This document shows, one piece after another, positions 1 through 7,900 of a stretch of 8,431 nucleotides of DNA; positions within the stretch are counted from its first letter, which is position 1, and every line of letters begins with the position of its first letter. The translations under genes were made by a program, and so were the position numbers. The DNA lies in assembly GCA_016932235.1 (NCBI GenBank), contig JAFGDF010000245.1:1-8431 (forward strand), written 5' to 3'. The notes beneath the pieces were generated by a model, which saw only the letters and a program-made list of their open reading frames with translations, was not told the origin of the DNA and ran no database searches. This DNA comes from Deltaproteobacteria bacterium (lineage in GTDB: Bacteria; Desulfobacterota; DSM-4660; Desulfatiglandales; HGW-15).

Positions 1-1199
1 TGTATGAAAAATACGAACAGGATTGTTTCAAGCGACTGGACGGAAGTTTTTCGTGCGCTATCGTGGAGAAGGATGATGAGGTCATACTTGCCAGGGATCA
101 TGTAGGGGCAAGGCCTCTCTTCTTCGGTAGAAACGACAGTAACTTTTATTTCAGCACCGAGATGAAGGCCCTCAAAGACCACGTGCAGTTCAATATCGAG
201 GAACTGCCTCCCGGGCACATTTTGAGCTCCAAGAAAGGTTTGAAACCTTTCTCGGCCTTTTCACCGGATGTTCCTGAACCTACGGATCTCAGAGAGGCCG
301 CTAAGATCCTTAGAGATCTGCTGATAGATGCGGTCCGGAGGCGTATGGATGACGTGAATGCCGTTTCCCTGAGCGGAGGGCTGGACAGCTCAATCATCGC
401 GGCAATTGCAAAGGAATTCAACCCAAATCTCCACCTCTTCACTGGTATAGTACAGAAAGCGCCCGGTCCGGACCTGGAAAATGCAAAGCTTATGGCCGAT
501 TTTCTGGGTATGGAACATCACATCTATGAAATCACGGAGGATGATATAATCAAATTTTTACCAGAAGCTGTCTGGTATCTGGAAAGCTTTGACGAAGATT
601 GCATATCCGGGATCATTTCAAATTATTTCGTAGCCAAAAATGTGAAGGAATACTCCAATGCCGTGTTAGTCGGAGAGGGCGCGGACGAGCTCTTCGGCGG
701 TTACCGGATGGTCCTTAAAAACCCGAAAGTAAAGAGCAACGAGCAAAGAGAGCGTCTTGCCCAAAAGCTACTTGATATCTCCTATAACACGGCTTTAAGG
801 CGTCTGGATCGGGCCTGGATGGCCAATGCCGTGGCTTACAAAACCCCGTTCCTTGATACCAGGATCGTGGCCTTTAGCAAGAAGATTCCAATGGCATGGA
901 AGATTTACGGGGAAAAACAGATAGAGAAATATATTCTAAGAGAGGCGTTCCGGGATATGCTTCCCGAAAAGATCGCCAATCGTGAAAAACTTCGCTTTGC
1001 CATGGGTACGGGCATGGACGATGTAATGGATGATCTTGTTTCCAATATCATTGATCCAGAGGAGTTTAAACACAGGCCCAAGGCGGCATACGGTCTCCCA
1101 TTCGCGTCTTTTAAGGAACTCTACTACTATGATGAGTTTTTACAGCTCTTTCCGCCTTCTTACGAACAGCAGACCGTTAGATGGGATCCTTTTAAATAA
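1..1199 (+). CDS. asnB: Asparagine synthetase (glutamine-hydrolysing) family protein, 5'-truncated by window edge
   Basis: Class II glutamine amidotransferase fused to an ATP-dependent amide synthetase; the family makes asparagine from aspartate, ATP and glutamine in the cytosol. The frame is open from base 3, before the first in-frame start (GTG at 63), and the upstream residues (YEKYEQDCFKRLDGSFSCAI) are typical of the amidotransferase domain, so the true start and the catalytic N-terminal Cys lie outside the window. Visible amidotransferase motifs are RDHVGARPLFFG and LPPGH. Counting from the GTG at 63, the synthetase domain has the PP-loop SGGLDSS at 104-110, GEGADELFGGY at 204-214, PFLD at 262-265, and a C-terminal REKLRF segment matching the catalytic-Lys region. 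About 398 residues are visible. In the segment usually read as VEARVPFLD this protein has VAYKTPFLD, so the Glu is missing. Strict asparagine synthesis is therefore less certain than family membership; the enzyme could amidate another substrate. It is convergent with modC and not clearly linked to it. Confidence 0.9.
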   Translation, partial: YEKYEQDCFKRLDGSFSCAIVEKDDEVILARDHVGARPLFFGRNDSNFYFSTEMKALKDHVQFNIEELPPGHILSSKKGLKPFSAFSPDVPEPTDLREAAKILRDLLIDAVRRRMDDVNAVSLSGGLDSSIIAAIAKEFNPNLHLFTGIVQKAPGPDLENAKLMADFLGMEHHIYEITEDDIIKFLPEAVWYLESFDEDCISGIISNYFVAKNVKEYSNAVLVGEGADELFGGYRMVLKNPKVKSNEQRERLAQKLLDISYNTALRRLDRAWMANAVAYKTPFLDTRIVAFSKKIPMAWKIYGEKQIEKYILREAFRDMLPEKIANREKLRFAMGTGMDDVMDDLVSNIIDPEEFKHRPKAAYGLPFASFKELYYYDEFLQLFPPSYEQQTVRWDPFK

Positions 1200-1211
1200 G
1201 TCTGCACCTTT

Positions 1212-2279
1212 TTATTTAACAACTTCAGGCCGGAAAGGTTTTACGACTCCCCGTAATGCCCTTAGCTTAAGGATTCCGTGTACCCGGCTGCCCGGGACAA
1301 GGCCCATGGTACTCAGGTGATCACGGTTGATTTCCGCGCACAGGGTTTCCTTGCCCACTTCAATCGTCACACGGACCCCGTCTTCGTTTTCCTGAAATTC
1401 TCTGACCCGTCCGGTAAACCGATTAATCGGGGGACCAGGCGGTGGTATGGGTGAAATATAGACATCCCGCGGCAGAATGGCGATGTGTGAAAGTTCACGA
1501 TCTTCGTCCGGAACCAGGATTTTTAACCCGGCCCATTGAACCTGCACCAGGCCGTTTTCCAGAGATACCTGATCCCGGCACTTCAGCAGGTTGGGCTTTT
1601 CCAGAAATCCGCCGTCAATGTCGCGATCGAGCCATATCTCGTCAGGTCGTGCTGTCTGCTCCAATCTCCCGTTTCGTAAAACAGCGATGCGGTCACCCAA
1701 TTCATGTGCTTCTTGCATGTTGTGTGTAACAAACAGAGAGTTCAGGTTCAGCCGTTTTTGCAGGAATCTGAATTCCTGTCGCAGAAACCTCGCCGTGCGG
1801 AAATCCAGGCTCGCGAAAGGTTCATCCAGAAGGAGAATTTTAGGCATGCCAACAACAGCTCTGGCCAGTGCGGCCCGCTGTTTTTCACCACCGCTCAACT
1901 CTTCCGGGAGCCGGTCACAGAAACTGTTTATTCGGAAAAGGTTCAATATCTCTTCGGCCCGGGCCTGTTTTTCCCGGATGGTCAAATCCAGACGTTTCAT
2001 GCCCAACAACAGATTTTTTTTGACGGTCAGGTGCGGGAACAGAAGCAGATCCTGAAACACATACCCAACCCGGCGTTTATGGACCGGCAGGTGTTCGACT
2101 GGTTTACCGTCAAAGGTTATAATGCCCTGATAGGGGACAAGTCCGGCCAGGACATTAAGCAATGTGGTTTTGCCGGATCCGGAAGGGCCGACGATAGCCA
2201 GCAGTTCGCCGTTTATGATATCCAGATCGATTTTTTTAAGGATAGAATTACTTATTTTACAAAGGCTGATATCGGTCAC
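1212..2279 (-). CDS. modC: Molybdate/tungstate-type ABC transporter ATP-binding protein (ModC-like)
   Basis: Cytoplasmic ATPase that powers import through the ModB permease. The 355 residues fit the family. Walker A GPSGSGKTT is at 31-39, the Q-loop Gln at 76 (VFQD), the signature LSGGEKQR at 128-135, Walker B ILLLDEP at 148-154 and the switch His at 186 (VTHN). After the ATPase domain, residues about 230-350 form an extension. Its last part (from about 287, RFTGRVREF onward) resembles a TOBE/MOP-like oxyanion-binding or regulatory domain, as in ModC and related importers. The start is GTG at 2279, two bases after the modB stop, with AAGGGA (2292-2287) seven bases upstream as ribosome binding site. 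It is the last gene of modABC. Its TAA stop lies 12 bp from the convergent asparagine synthetase stop. ATPase identity is certain; the transported ion is inferred from the partner genes. Confidence 0.92.
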   Translation of the reverse strand: MTDISLCKISNSILKKIDLDIINGELLAIVGPSGSGKTTLLNVLAGLVPYQGIITFDGKPVEHLPVHKRRVGYVFQDLLLFPHLTVKKNLLLGMKRLDLTIREKQARAEEILNLFRINSFCDRLPEELSGGEKQRAALARAVVGMPKILLLDEPFASLDFRTARFLRQEFRFLQKRLNLNSLFVTHNMQEAHELGDRIAVLRNGRLEQTARPDEIWLDRDIDGGFLEKPNLLKCRDQVSLENGLVQVQWAGLKILVPDEDRELSHIAILPRDVYISPIPPPGPPINRFTGRVREFQENEDGVRVTIEVGKETLCAEINRDHLSTMGLVPGSRVHGILKLRALRGVVKPFRPEVVK

Positions 2280-2281
2280 GA

Positions 2282-3073
2282 TCAGATCCCTTCTATCGGA
2301 GTTCCGGCGTTACGATCACGGCTGATCCATTTCAGGACAATGAGAAGGATCAGGCCTGAAAAAAGAAGAAGCAGCGCACAGGCGAGGGCCAGGCCAAGTT
2401 CGCCGCTGCTGATGTTCAGATAGACCGATATGGGCAGGGTGGCGGTTTTGAAACGGGTCGCTCCGGCGACCATGAGCGTTGCACCGAATTCCCCAAGTGC
2501 CCGGGCCCAGGCGAGAATCATGCCGGACAGGAGACCTTTCCGGGCAAGGGGGAGGGTGACCAGGAAAAAGACCTGAAAAGGGGAAAGACCTAAAGTATAT
2601 CCGGCCAGCTCATACCTGCTGTTAACTGCCTCGAAGGCTGCCCTGCAGGATCTGATCAAAATCGGCAATGCGATAAAGATCTGGGCGGCGACTGCACCCC
2701 AGGGGGTGAATATAAGCCGAAGTCCAAAATCAGCCAGTATGCCGCCTATCCAATGCTCCCCGAACAGGAAGAGCAGACCCACACCGGCCACGAGTGGGGG
2801 CATGACAAGAGGCAGGTCAAGCAGGAGATCAATCACTGTTTTGCCGAAAAAGTTTCTCCGTGCCATCAGGTAGGCGGCAGGTATGCCGAGAAGAATTGAG
2901 AACGATACGGCCATCAGGGATGTGGTGAGGCTCAGGCGCATGGAGAACAGGATCTCGGCGGAGGAGACAGCCTGGAAAATTTCCGATGGTGTCACTTGAA
3001 ATATCAGGGCGGCCATGACACCGATGACGGAGAGGATGATGATAATCAGTGGTAGAGAAAAAAGACGTTCCAT
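2282..3073 (-). CDS. modB: Molybdate/tungstate-type ABC transporter permease (ModB-like)
   Basis: Inner-membrane permease that forms the channel of the importer. The 263 residues have several hydrophobic segments: about 5-26, 45-70, 88-104, 122-140, 180-200 and 226-250. Residues 155-176 carry the EAA-type cytoplasmic loop (E155, G162 and the LP pair at 174-175) that docks on the ATPase, and MPPLVAGVGLLF at 91-102 and ALGEFGATLMVAG at 192-204 are typical of ModB/CysT-class permeases. I chose ATG at 3073. The frame is open upstream to a TTG at 3115, but that start would overlap modA by 35 bases, has no good ribosome binding site, and would add 14 residues before the first membrane segment. AGGTGG (3082-3077) lies just before the ATG and overlaps the modA stop. 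The gene follows modA by 7 bp and precedes modC by 2 bp, which implies one transcript and coupled translation. Confidence 0.92.
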   Translation of the reverse strand: MERLFSLPLIIIILSVIGVMAALIFQVTPSEIFQAVSSAEILFSMRLSLTTSLMAVSFSILLGIPAAYLMARRNFFGKTVIDLLLDLPLVMPPLVAGVGLLFLFGEHWIGGILADFGLRLIFTPWGAVAAQIFIALPILIRSCRAAFEAVNSRYELAGYTLGLSPFQVFFLVTLPLARKGLLSGMILAWARALGEFGATLMVAGATRFKTATLPISVYLNISSGELGLALACALLLLFSGLILLIVLKWISRDRNAGTPIEGI

Positions 3074-3080
3074 AATCCAC

Positions 3081-3833
3081 CTATTTTTTAAGGGGAAGGA
3101 AACCGAAATTTTCAAAGATCCTGATTGCCCCGGGTGAGGCCAAAAAATCCCGCAGGGCGGTTGCCGCCTTCAGGTCGGAAGTGGTAGTCAGTACAGCCAC
3201 GGCAACGATCTCGGCCTCAAAATATGGATCGGGAATCGGGATGATATCCAGCCGGTCTCTATACTGAAATGCATCGCTTCTCCCTATAATTGATGCATCC
3301 ACATTCCCTTCAGCCACATAAAAGGCAAGCTGTTTAACCGTGGCCCCATAAACGACGATGTTGGCCAGTATCCTATCCTTCAGATCGGAACGCTCCAGGA
3401 TCTTCATGGCAGTCTTGCCGAAGGCCATGGCTTTAGGATCACCCATGGCCAGGCGGACCCCTGGCCTGGACAGGTCTTCGAATCCGGTCACCTTGTCTGA
3501 TTTTTCCTTGTTGACCGCTATGACCGGGGTATGGGCCACCAGAGGCTTCCAGCTATGGATCTTGCCGGTGGATTGAAGCTTTTCAATATAGAAAAAAGCC
3601 CCGGGCATGAATAGATCGCCCTGTCCGGAGGCTGTGATCCGGGCCAGCAGGCGACCACCGCCGTCATAATCTACTACGATGGAATGTCGGGTTTTTTTCT
3701 GAAAATCTTCCACAAGCATATCCACGGGCTGTCTGAAACCCGCTCCGGAAAAAAAATGAAGTTCCGATGCCAAACCCAAAACAGGGAGCATATTGGTTAA
3801 AAATAGGAAAACGGTAATAATAATGTGCTTCAT
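3081..3833 (-). CDS. modA: Periplasmic oxyanion-binding protein of ModA family
   Basis: Periplasmic substrate-binding protein that delivers an oxyanion, most likely molybdate or tungstate, to ModB. The 250-residue length is normal. Residues 1-23 form a Sec signal peptide (MKH, a hydrophobic stretch, then a likely cut near GLA-SE). There is no lipobox Cys, so it is a soluble periplasmic protein in a diderm. The mature protein opens with LHFFSGAGF (25-33), aligned with the first ligand loop, followed by YDGGGRLLARI (56-66), GDLFMPG (72-78), MGDPKAMAFGKTAMKIL (130-146), VDASIIGRSDAF (178-189) and a C-terminal FGFLP (243-247), all in the order seen in ModA-type proteins. Where E. coli ModA uses Ser39 and Tyr170 as ligands, my by-eye alignment gives Gly here in both places, so the exact ion is uncertain. 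The ATG at 3833 has AAGGA seven bases upstream (3845-3841). First gene of modABC. Confidence 0.85.
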   Translation of the reverse strand: MKHIIITVFLFLTNMLPVLGLASELHFFSGAGFRQPVDMLVEDFQKKTRHSIVVDYDGGGRLLARITASGQGDLFMPGAFFYIEKLQSTGKIHSWKPLVAHTPVIAVNKEKSDKVTGFEDLSRPGVRLAMGDPKAMAFGKTAMKILERSDLKDRILANIVVYGATVKQLAFYVAEGNVDASIIGRSDAFQYRDRLDIIPIPDPYFEAEIVAVAVLTTTSDLKAATALRDFLASPGAIRIFENFGFLPLKK

Positions 3834-3979
3834 TAGTTATTCCTTTTTGTTTTTCCGGTCTTAGGATGGGATCGGTCGAATAGGGGGCAAATCTTCATTA
3901 TGGCATGACTCTAAATTTTTAGCGGCAAATGAGTATATTTAATTATATCAAAAATGAAGGTTTGACCATTCAACTACAA
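3834..3979 (-). promoter_or_regulatory. Leader and candidate promoter of modABC
   Basis: This 146-bp gap separates the DUF364 stop from the modA start. On the minus strand it holds TGATATAAT at 3950-3942, a perfect extended -10 element. No good -35 sits at normal spacing; TTGAAT at 3973-3968 is 20 bases away. This would place the transcript start near 3935 and give a leader of about 100 bases. Inside the leader are two 7-bp direct repeats (GGCAAAT on the plus strand at 3886-3892 and 3924-3930) and a near-palindrome CTAAATTTTTAG at 3911-3922; either could bind a regulator. I see no recognisable ModE operator. The ribosome binding site AAGGA lies at 3845-3841. Confidence 0.45.
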
Positions 3980-4705
3980 CTATACGGACCTGGCGCAGAA
4001 ACGGTCCCACCCCATAAGGTATGCCGGACCGGCGACGGTTGTACCATAAAAGATTAACGGTTTTCTGGGAAGGAATCGGCCGATGGTGTTGTTGACCACG
4101 GTGGTACCCGTAACCAGGAGCAGGTCGGCCCACTCCATGGCTTTGTCTGTTGTTTCAGGCCCTTCAATTATGATCCCGTACTTTTCACTGCCGATATTGT
4201 CGGGATCCAGGTCAAGAAGACGAAGGGGGAAAGCACTTGCGAGAGTTTCCGCAATACGTGGCTGAAATCCGACCTGTAATATCTTCACCCTGCCGAAGAG
4301 TTCATCGATGTACGATGCCATATCCTCTGCGCATTCAGAGGGACCCTGGTCCCGGCAGTGGACGGTCCCATTGATAAGACCGAGATGCCTGATTACCGCG
4401 TTTAAAGCGGCCACAAATACCGCACGGCGGTAGTTGTTCTCCATCGGCATGCTGAGAATCTCGGCCAGGGTACCTTCAAAATCTCCGAAAAGGTCTGTGA
4501 ATGCCTGGCCCAGGGCGCCCCGGAATTCCGCCTGCATAAGGCGTTCCTTGCCTTTCTGGAGAGGAAAGTCGTCACCTTCCGGATTGCCGATAGCCTCTTC
4601 AGTGGACAAGGTCCTGGCCCGGACCGCGATCTTTTCATCAAGGAGATTGTTTTTGCGAAAGATCTGCAAGCTCCTGTCTTTCAGTTCATCATAGATATTG
4701 GTCAT
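3980..4705 (-). CDS. DUF4213/DUF364 family protein (putative heavy-metal chelation)
   Basis: Probable soluble cytoplasmic protein of 241 residues with no signal peptide or membrane segment. It matches, by recall of family motifs, the two-part DUF4213 (N-terminal) plus DUF364 (C-terminal, Rossmann-like) architecture. Key motifs are GNPEGDDFPLQKGKE at 40-54, MQAEFRGALGQAFTD at 57-71, RRAVFVAALNAVIRHLGL at 93-110, VHCRDQGPSEC at 115-125, VGFQPRI at 145-151, LDLDPDNIG at 164-172, LLLVTGTTVVNNTI at 195-208 and FYGTTVAGPAY at 219-229. The domain is described as a putative heavy-metal chelation domain; no reaction is firmly established to my knowledge. The ATG at 4705 is preceded by AGGGTAGG (4715-4708). 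It lies between the activase-like gene and modABC on the same strand, with 276 bp upstream and 146 bp downstream, so it is probably its own transcription unit. The location next to an oxyanion importer supports, but does not prove, a metal-related role. Confidence 0.85.
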   Translation of the reverse strand: MTNIYDELKDRSLQIFRKNNLLDEKIAVRARTLSTEEAIGNPEGDDFPLQKGKERLMQAEFRGALGQAFTDLFGDFEGTLAEILSMPMENNYRRAVFVAALNAVIRHLGLINGTVHCRDQGPSECAEDMASYIDELFGRVKILQVGFQPRIAETLASAFPLRLLDLDPDNIGSEKYGIIIEGPETTDKAMEWADLLLVTGTTVVNNTIGRFLPRKPLIFYGTTVAGPAYLMGWDRFCARSV

Positions 4706-4981
4706 TTCCTACCCTAAATGATTTGTAAATATTCATAATTCGATTGTATTATAAAAACTGAATTTTACCCGGCCATACATAGTATGAATATATACTCCAG
4801 CATAGAATATTCTAATATGGAAATCAATGGAAAAATGCGTTTACGGAAATTGTGTTATTGATGATCAGTAACTTTATTAATTTGAACAAACATTGTCCTA
4901 TTGACGGGAAGGACTTGTAACATAACCGAGCCGGAGGCCCTTCACGCGGATTTATTCATATAGTTCAAAAAGATGATTTTA
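4706..4981. other. AT-rich intergenic region upstream of DUF364 gene
   Basis: This 276-bp stretch is clearly more AT-rich than the flanking genes and holds no convincing gene on either strand. It contains the candidate operator and promoter described separately, a perfect TATAAT on the minus strand (4753-4748) without a matching -35, and the DUF364 ribosome binding site. Just downstream of the activase stop, a short hairpin is possible on the minus strand (GGGCC/GGCTC around a 3-base loop, about 4942-4930). It lacks a T-run, so I do not call it a terminator. Confidence 0.6.
4796..4827 (-). promoter_or_regulatory. Inverted repeat overlapping a candidate promoter for the DUF364 gene
   Basis: The plus strand reads TCCA, 3 bases, TAGAATATTCTA, 3 bases, TGGA across 4796-4821. 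The 12-bp core at 4803-4814 is a perfect palindrome, and the outer 4-base arms are also symmetric about the same centre. On the minus strand, TTGATT (4827-4822), a 17-base spacer and TATGCT (4804-4799) make a weak sigma70-like promoter. The symmetric element covers its spacer and -10. This geometry suits a dimeric repressor. It would drive DUF364 with a leader of about 90 bases. The regulator is unknown. Confidence 0.35.
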
Positions 4982-7900
4982 CTATCTGTTCAAATAGGTA
5001 AGGTAGGGGATAAGGGCTTTGTTCTTGTTAGTGGATGTGCCGTCATAGGTTATGGATACGATGGGGACTCCGGTTTTCTTCTCTATCTCACCGGCCATTG
5101 CCTCGGTGACCAGAGAAGGACAGCAGAAGGCGGGACTTGCCTGAACAAACAAAGCAAGATCAGGGTATTGCTCCTTTAAATAAAATATCTTCAAAAGATT
5201 GTCCATTGACTCACCAGTGTGTTCGATTCTGAGATTATATTCTGAGAGGATATTCCGAGGACTTTTATCATATTCAGGCGCAGGATTATCCAAAATTTTA
5301 TCGAAATAGGTTTGATAGATCTTTTCCAGCCTTGTTACAGTGGACATCAATGCCTTTGAAGACAGAACTTCCAGATACTTACCTTCAAAAAACCATTTTT
5401 TAAGATATGCCCCGGCGATCATTTGTACATAAGAGCTGTAAGGAGTTATGATCGCTTCACCATTATGATTTTCAATAAAGTGTATCAGATCCTGGTTCAT
5501 AACATCATTATCCCGAACATACAAATCACCGAATATCGCTACCTTCGGCTTCCGGCCCTTTGATATTTCGATGGCCTCAAATGAGGAAATCACCTCGGAA
5601 AGTGTCTCCTCTTTTGAACTATTTCCGAGAAAGGCATCGATTAAAAGATCCACATTCTCTTTGAGCACCCTGTCCGTTGTCCCTTTTTTCTTTTCATAGG
5701 GCCTGATCCTGCATCCGATTTTTCGGATAAAACCTCCGAACATATATGCAAAATAGGTGTTTAAGGGCAATTTTAAGGAAATGTCGATAAATGACATAGT
5801 CCCCACATATACTCCAGCCTTTTCCATACCCTTCCCATAGGAATCAAAGAGTCTCTTCAGGTGATAAGGAAATAGGCCTATATTACAGGCTATCTTTGAG
5901 GAAACCATCCATAAAAGACTTTTTCCGGGATCAAGATCATGCTTTTTCACATAATCAATAAACTCCTGTGCAATGATATTGATGGGGATGCACTGTCCGG
6001 TGTTATGACGCAGGCTTTTCTGGATGACTGTTTCGGACTCTTCCATTAATCTCGCATCGATTCCCTCTCTCGTAAGATTCGCGACCATCAATTTAAGTGT
6101 TATATCATCCCAGTTTGGAATTATCAGGGTCTTGTCAAAAAGCCCTTTCTCTTTTGCTGGAAGGATTGACTGTGCATGATACGGAACCTTTTTTACAGTC
6201 AGGTTAGAATGGTGATTTTTAAAAGAGCGAATGGCGGCTTCAATCCTTGTATCATATCCCACACTCGATTCGTGTTCATCCAATTGAAGTATAAGGTACG
6301 GTTTTTCATGGGCCTCCATGATCCTCTTGAAATAGTCTATGGCAAAGGAATCCGGTGAGCACCTGAAGGATGTCACCAGAACCGGATAAATACCTCTGGA
6401 CCGGGCAACAACCTGAGCTGCTTTGAGGATTTCCGAGGCGTAATGCCAGTGCATTTCGGTCAGAAGCCTTTGGATCGGTTTCATGTCTTCGCCGGAACAG
6501 GATACCATGTCCTGATAGAAGGTCGGGATACCGAGTGATGAAAATATATCTGGAATCCCCCTGTTCATAAACCCGGAGAGAACCGTGTAGGGCCTTCCCA
6601 GCAGGACCACGCATATCTCTTTTCCCTTTCGGGATTCACTTTCGTATATCTCTTTCCATTTCATTAGACAGGATTCTCTATATTGACATGCCTTATCATA
6701 TGCCCTGGAAACATCCATGAAGCTGTAACGGGAAGCCGTAATGGATTTCAGCATGGAGTAGAGTTCAATCTTTGTGTGAAACAGACCATGGATGGAATGG
6801 ACAAGGGGGGTGAGAAAACGTTTTCTATCCTTTCCGTGTCCTGCCAGGGATACAAGAGAAGGTGAAAACTGTGTGTAGTAGCAGAACTGACGTCTAATAC
6901 CTTTCTCGTCAGCCTTTTTCTCCAGGTAAAAAGGAAGGAAAACAAAGTCGGATCTGTCCATCAGATGGTGGGCATGGCCGTGAAGGGCCGCCATCGGAGC
7001 ACAGAATTCCGCGTTTGCTATGTGTTTGCCTTCCTGGAGGGCTTCGCTGTAATCATCACTTGTAACGGTCCTGATTGATAAGGTGTCAAAAAACTTTTGC
7101 CAAAAGGGTAGGTCCTCGAAAAGGTGAAGGGCGGCCGGAATGCCGATAATGATTTTTTCTGAATACTCTAAAACAGTTTCACGGGGGAAAATATTTTTTC
7201 TCTCTTTAAGTAAATCGAAGCCTGAAAGATTTTTATTGATATATCGCTTTGTATCGTATTCCCTGCCGCACAGAAATCCATAAGCGACCTTTCCATCTTC
7301 CATATCGGCAACCGTTATCTTGCAGTGATTGGCACAGAGTTCACATACTTCAGACGTCACGGTTATTTGTTTCTTATAAAGGTCAATACCGCGGAATCCG
7401 GTTTTCTCTACGCCCTGGTCTAAAAGAGTAAGAGCGGCCCCGTATGCCCCGGTTAAATGGCAATATTTTGAAACGTGAATGGGTTTTTGAAGCCGTTGTT
7501 CAAAGGCTGCCACAAGGGCGATGTTTTTTGCCGTTGCCCCCTGGAATGTTATATTGTTCCCTATTGCATCTTCAACGGCCACTTTCGTGAGGTAGTTTTC
7601 CCTTATGGCATGAAGCACGGATGCAAGAAGTTCATCCACACTATAGCCTTCAGAGAGATAATAGTTCATGTCCCTTTCCATAAATACCGTGCATCTGTCG
7701 CTGACAATGGGAGACCTTTGCCCTTGGGTCCTCGATGAGTAATCCTTCAATGGACATTCCAGTTTCCGGGCCTGCTCCTCAATAAAGCTGCCTGTCCCGG
7801 CAGCGCAAACGTTATTCATTATAGAAAAAGTGACCCTGCCGTTTTTTAATGTGGTAAATTTCGAATCCTGTCCGCCGATTTCGATAATGGTATCCACATC

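Noticed and set aside
1591..2423. Long plus-strand open frames (154 and 239 residues) opposite modC and the end of modB
   Set aside because: They run antisense to strongly conserved modC/modB coding sequence, have no domain motifs and no ribosome binding site I can see, and their composition is what the reverse strand of coding DNA gives.
3074..3115. Longer modB starting at TTG 3115
   Set aside because: It would overlap modA by 35 bases, lacks a Shine-Dalgarno sequence and adds residues before the first membrane helix; ATG 3073 has AGGTGG upstream and gives a normal permease.
3931..3950. ModE-like operator in TATATTTAATTATAT upstream of modA
   Set aside because: The two TATAT blocks are not symmetric about one centre with flanking CG bases, so they do not fit the ModE palindrome; simple AT-richness explains them.
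4895..4914. GTCCT/AGGAC inverted repeat in the intergenic region
   Set aside because: Only five paired bases around a ten-base loop with no extension, which is expected by chance.
4928..4944. Possible terminator after the activase-like gene
   Set aside because: The stem is about five pairs including a G-U, with a three-base loop and no following T-run on the minus strand.
4973..5179. 68-residue plus-strand open frame at the end of the activase-like gene
   Set aside because: Almost entirely antisense to conserved coding sequence, with no ribosome binding site or recognisable motif.
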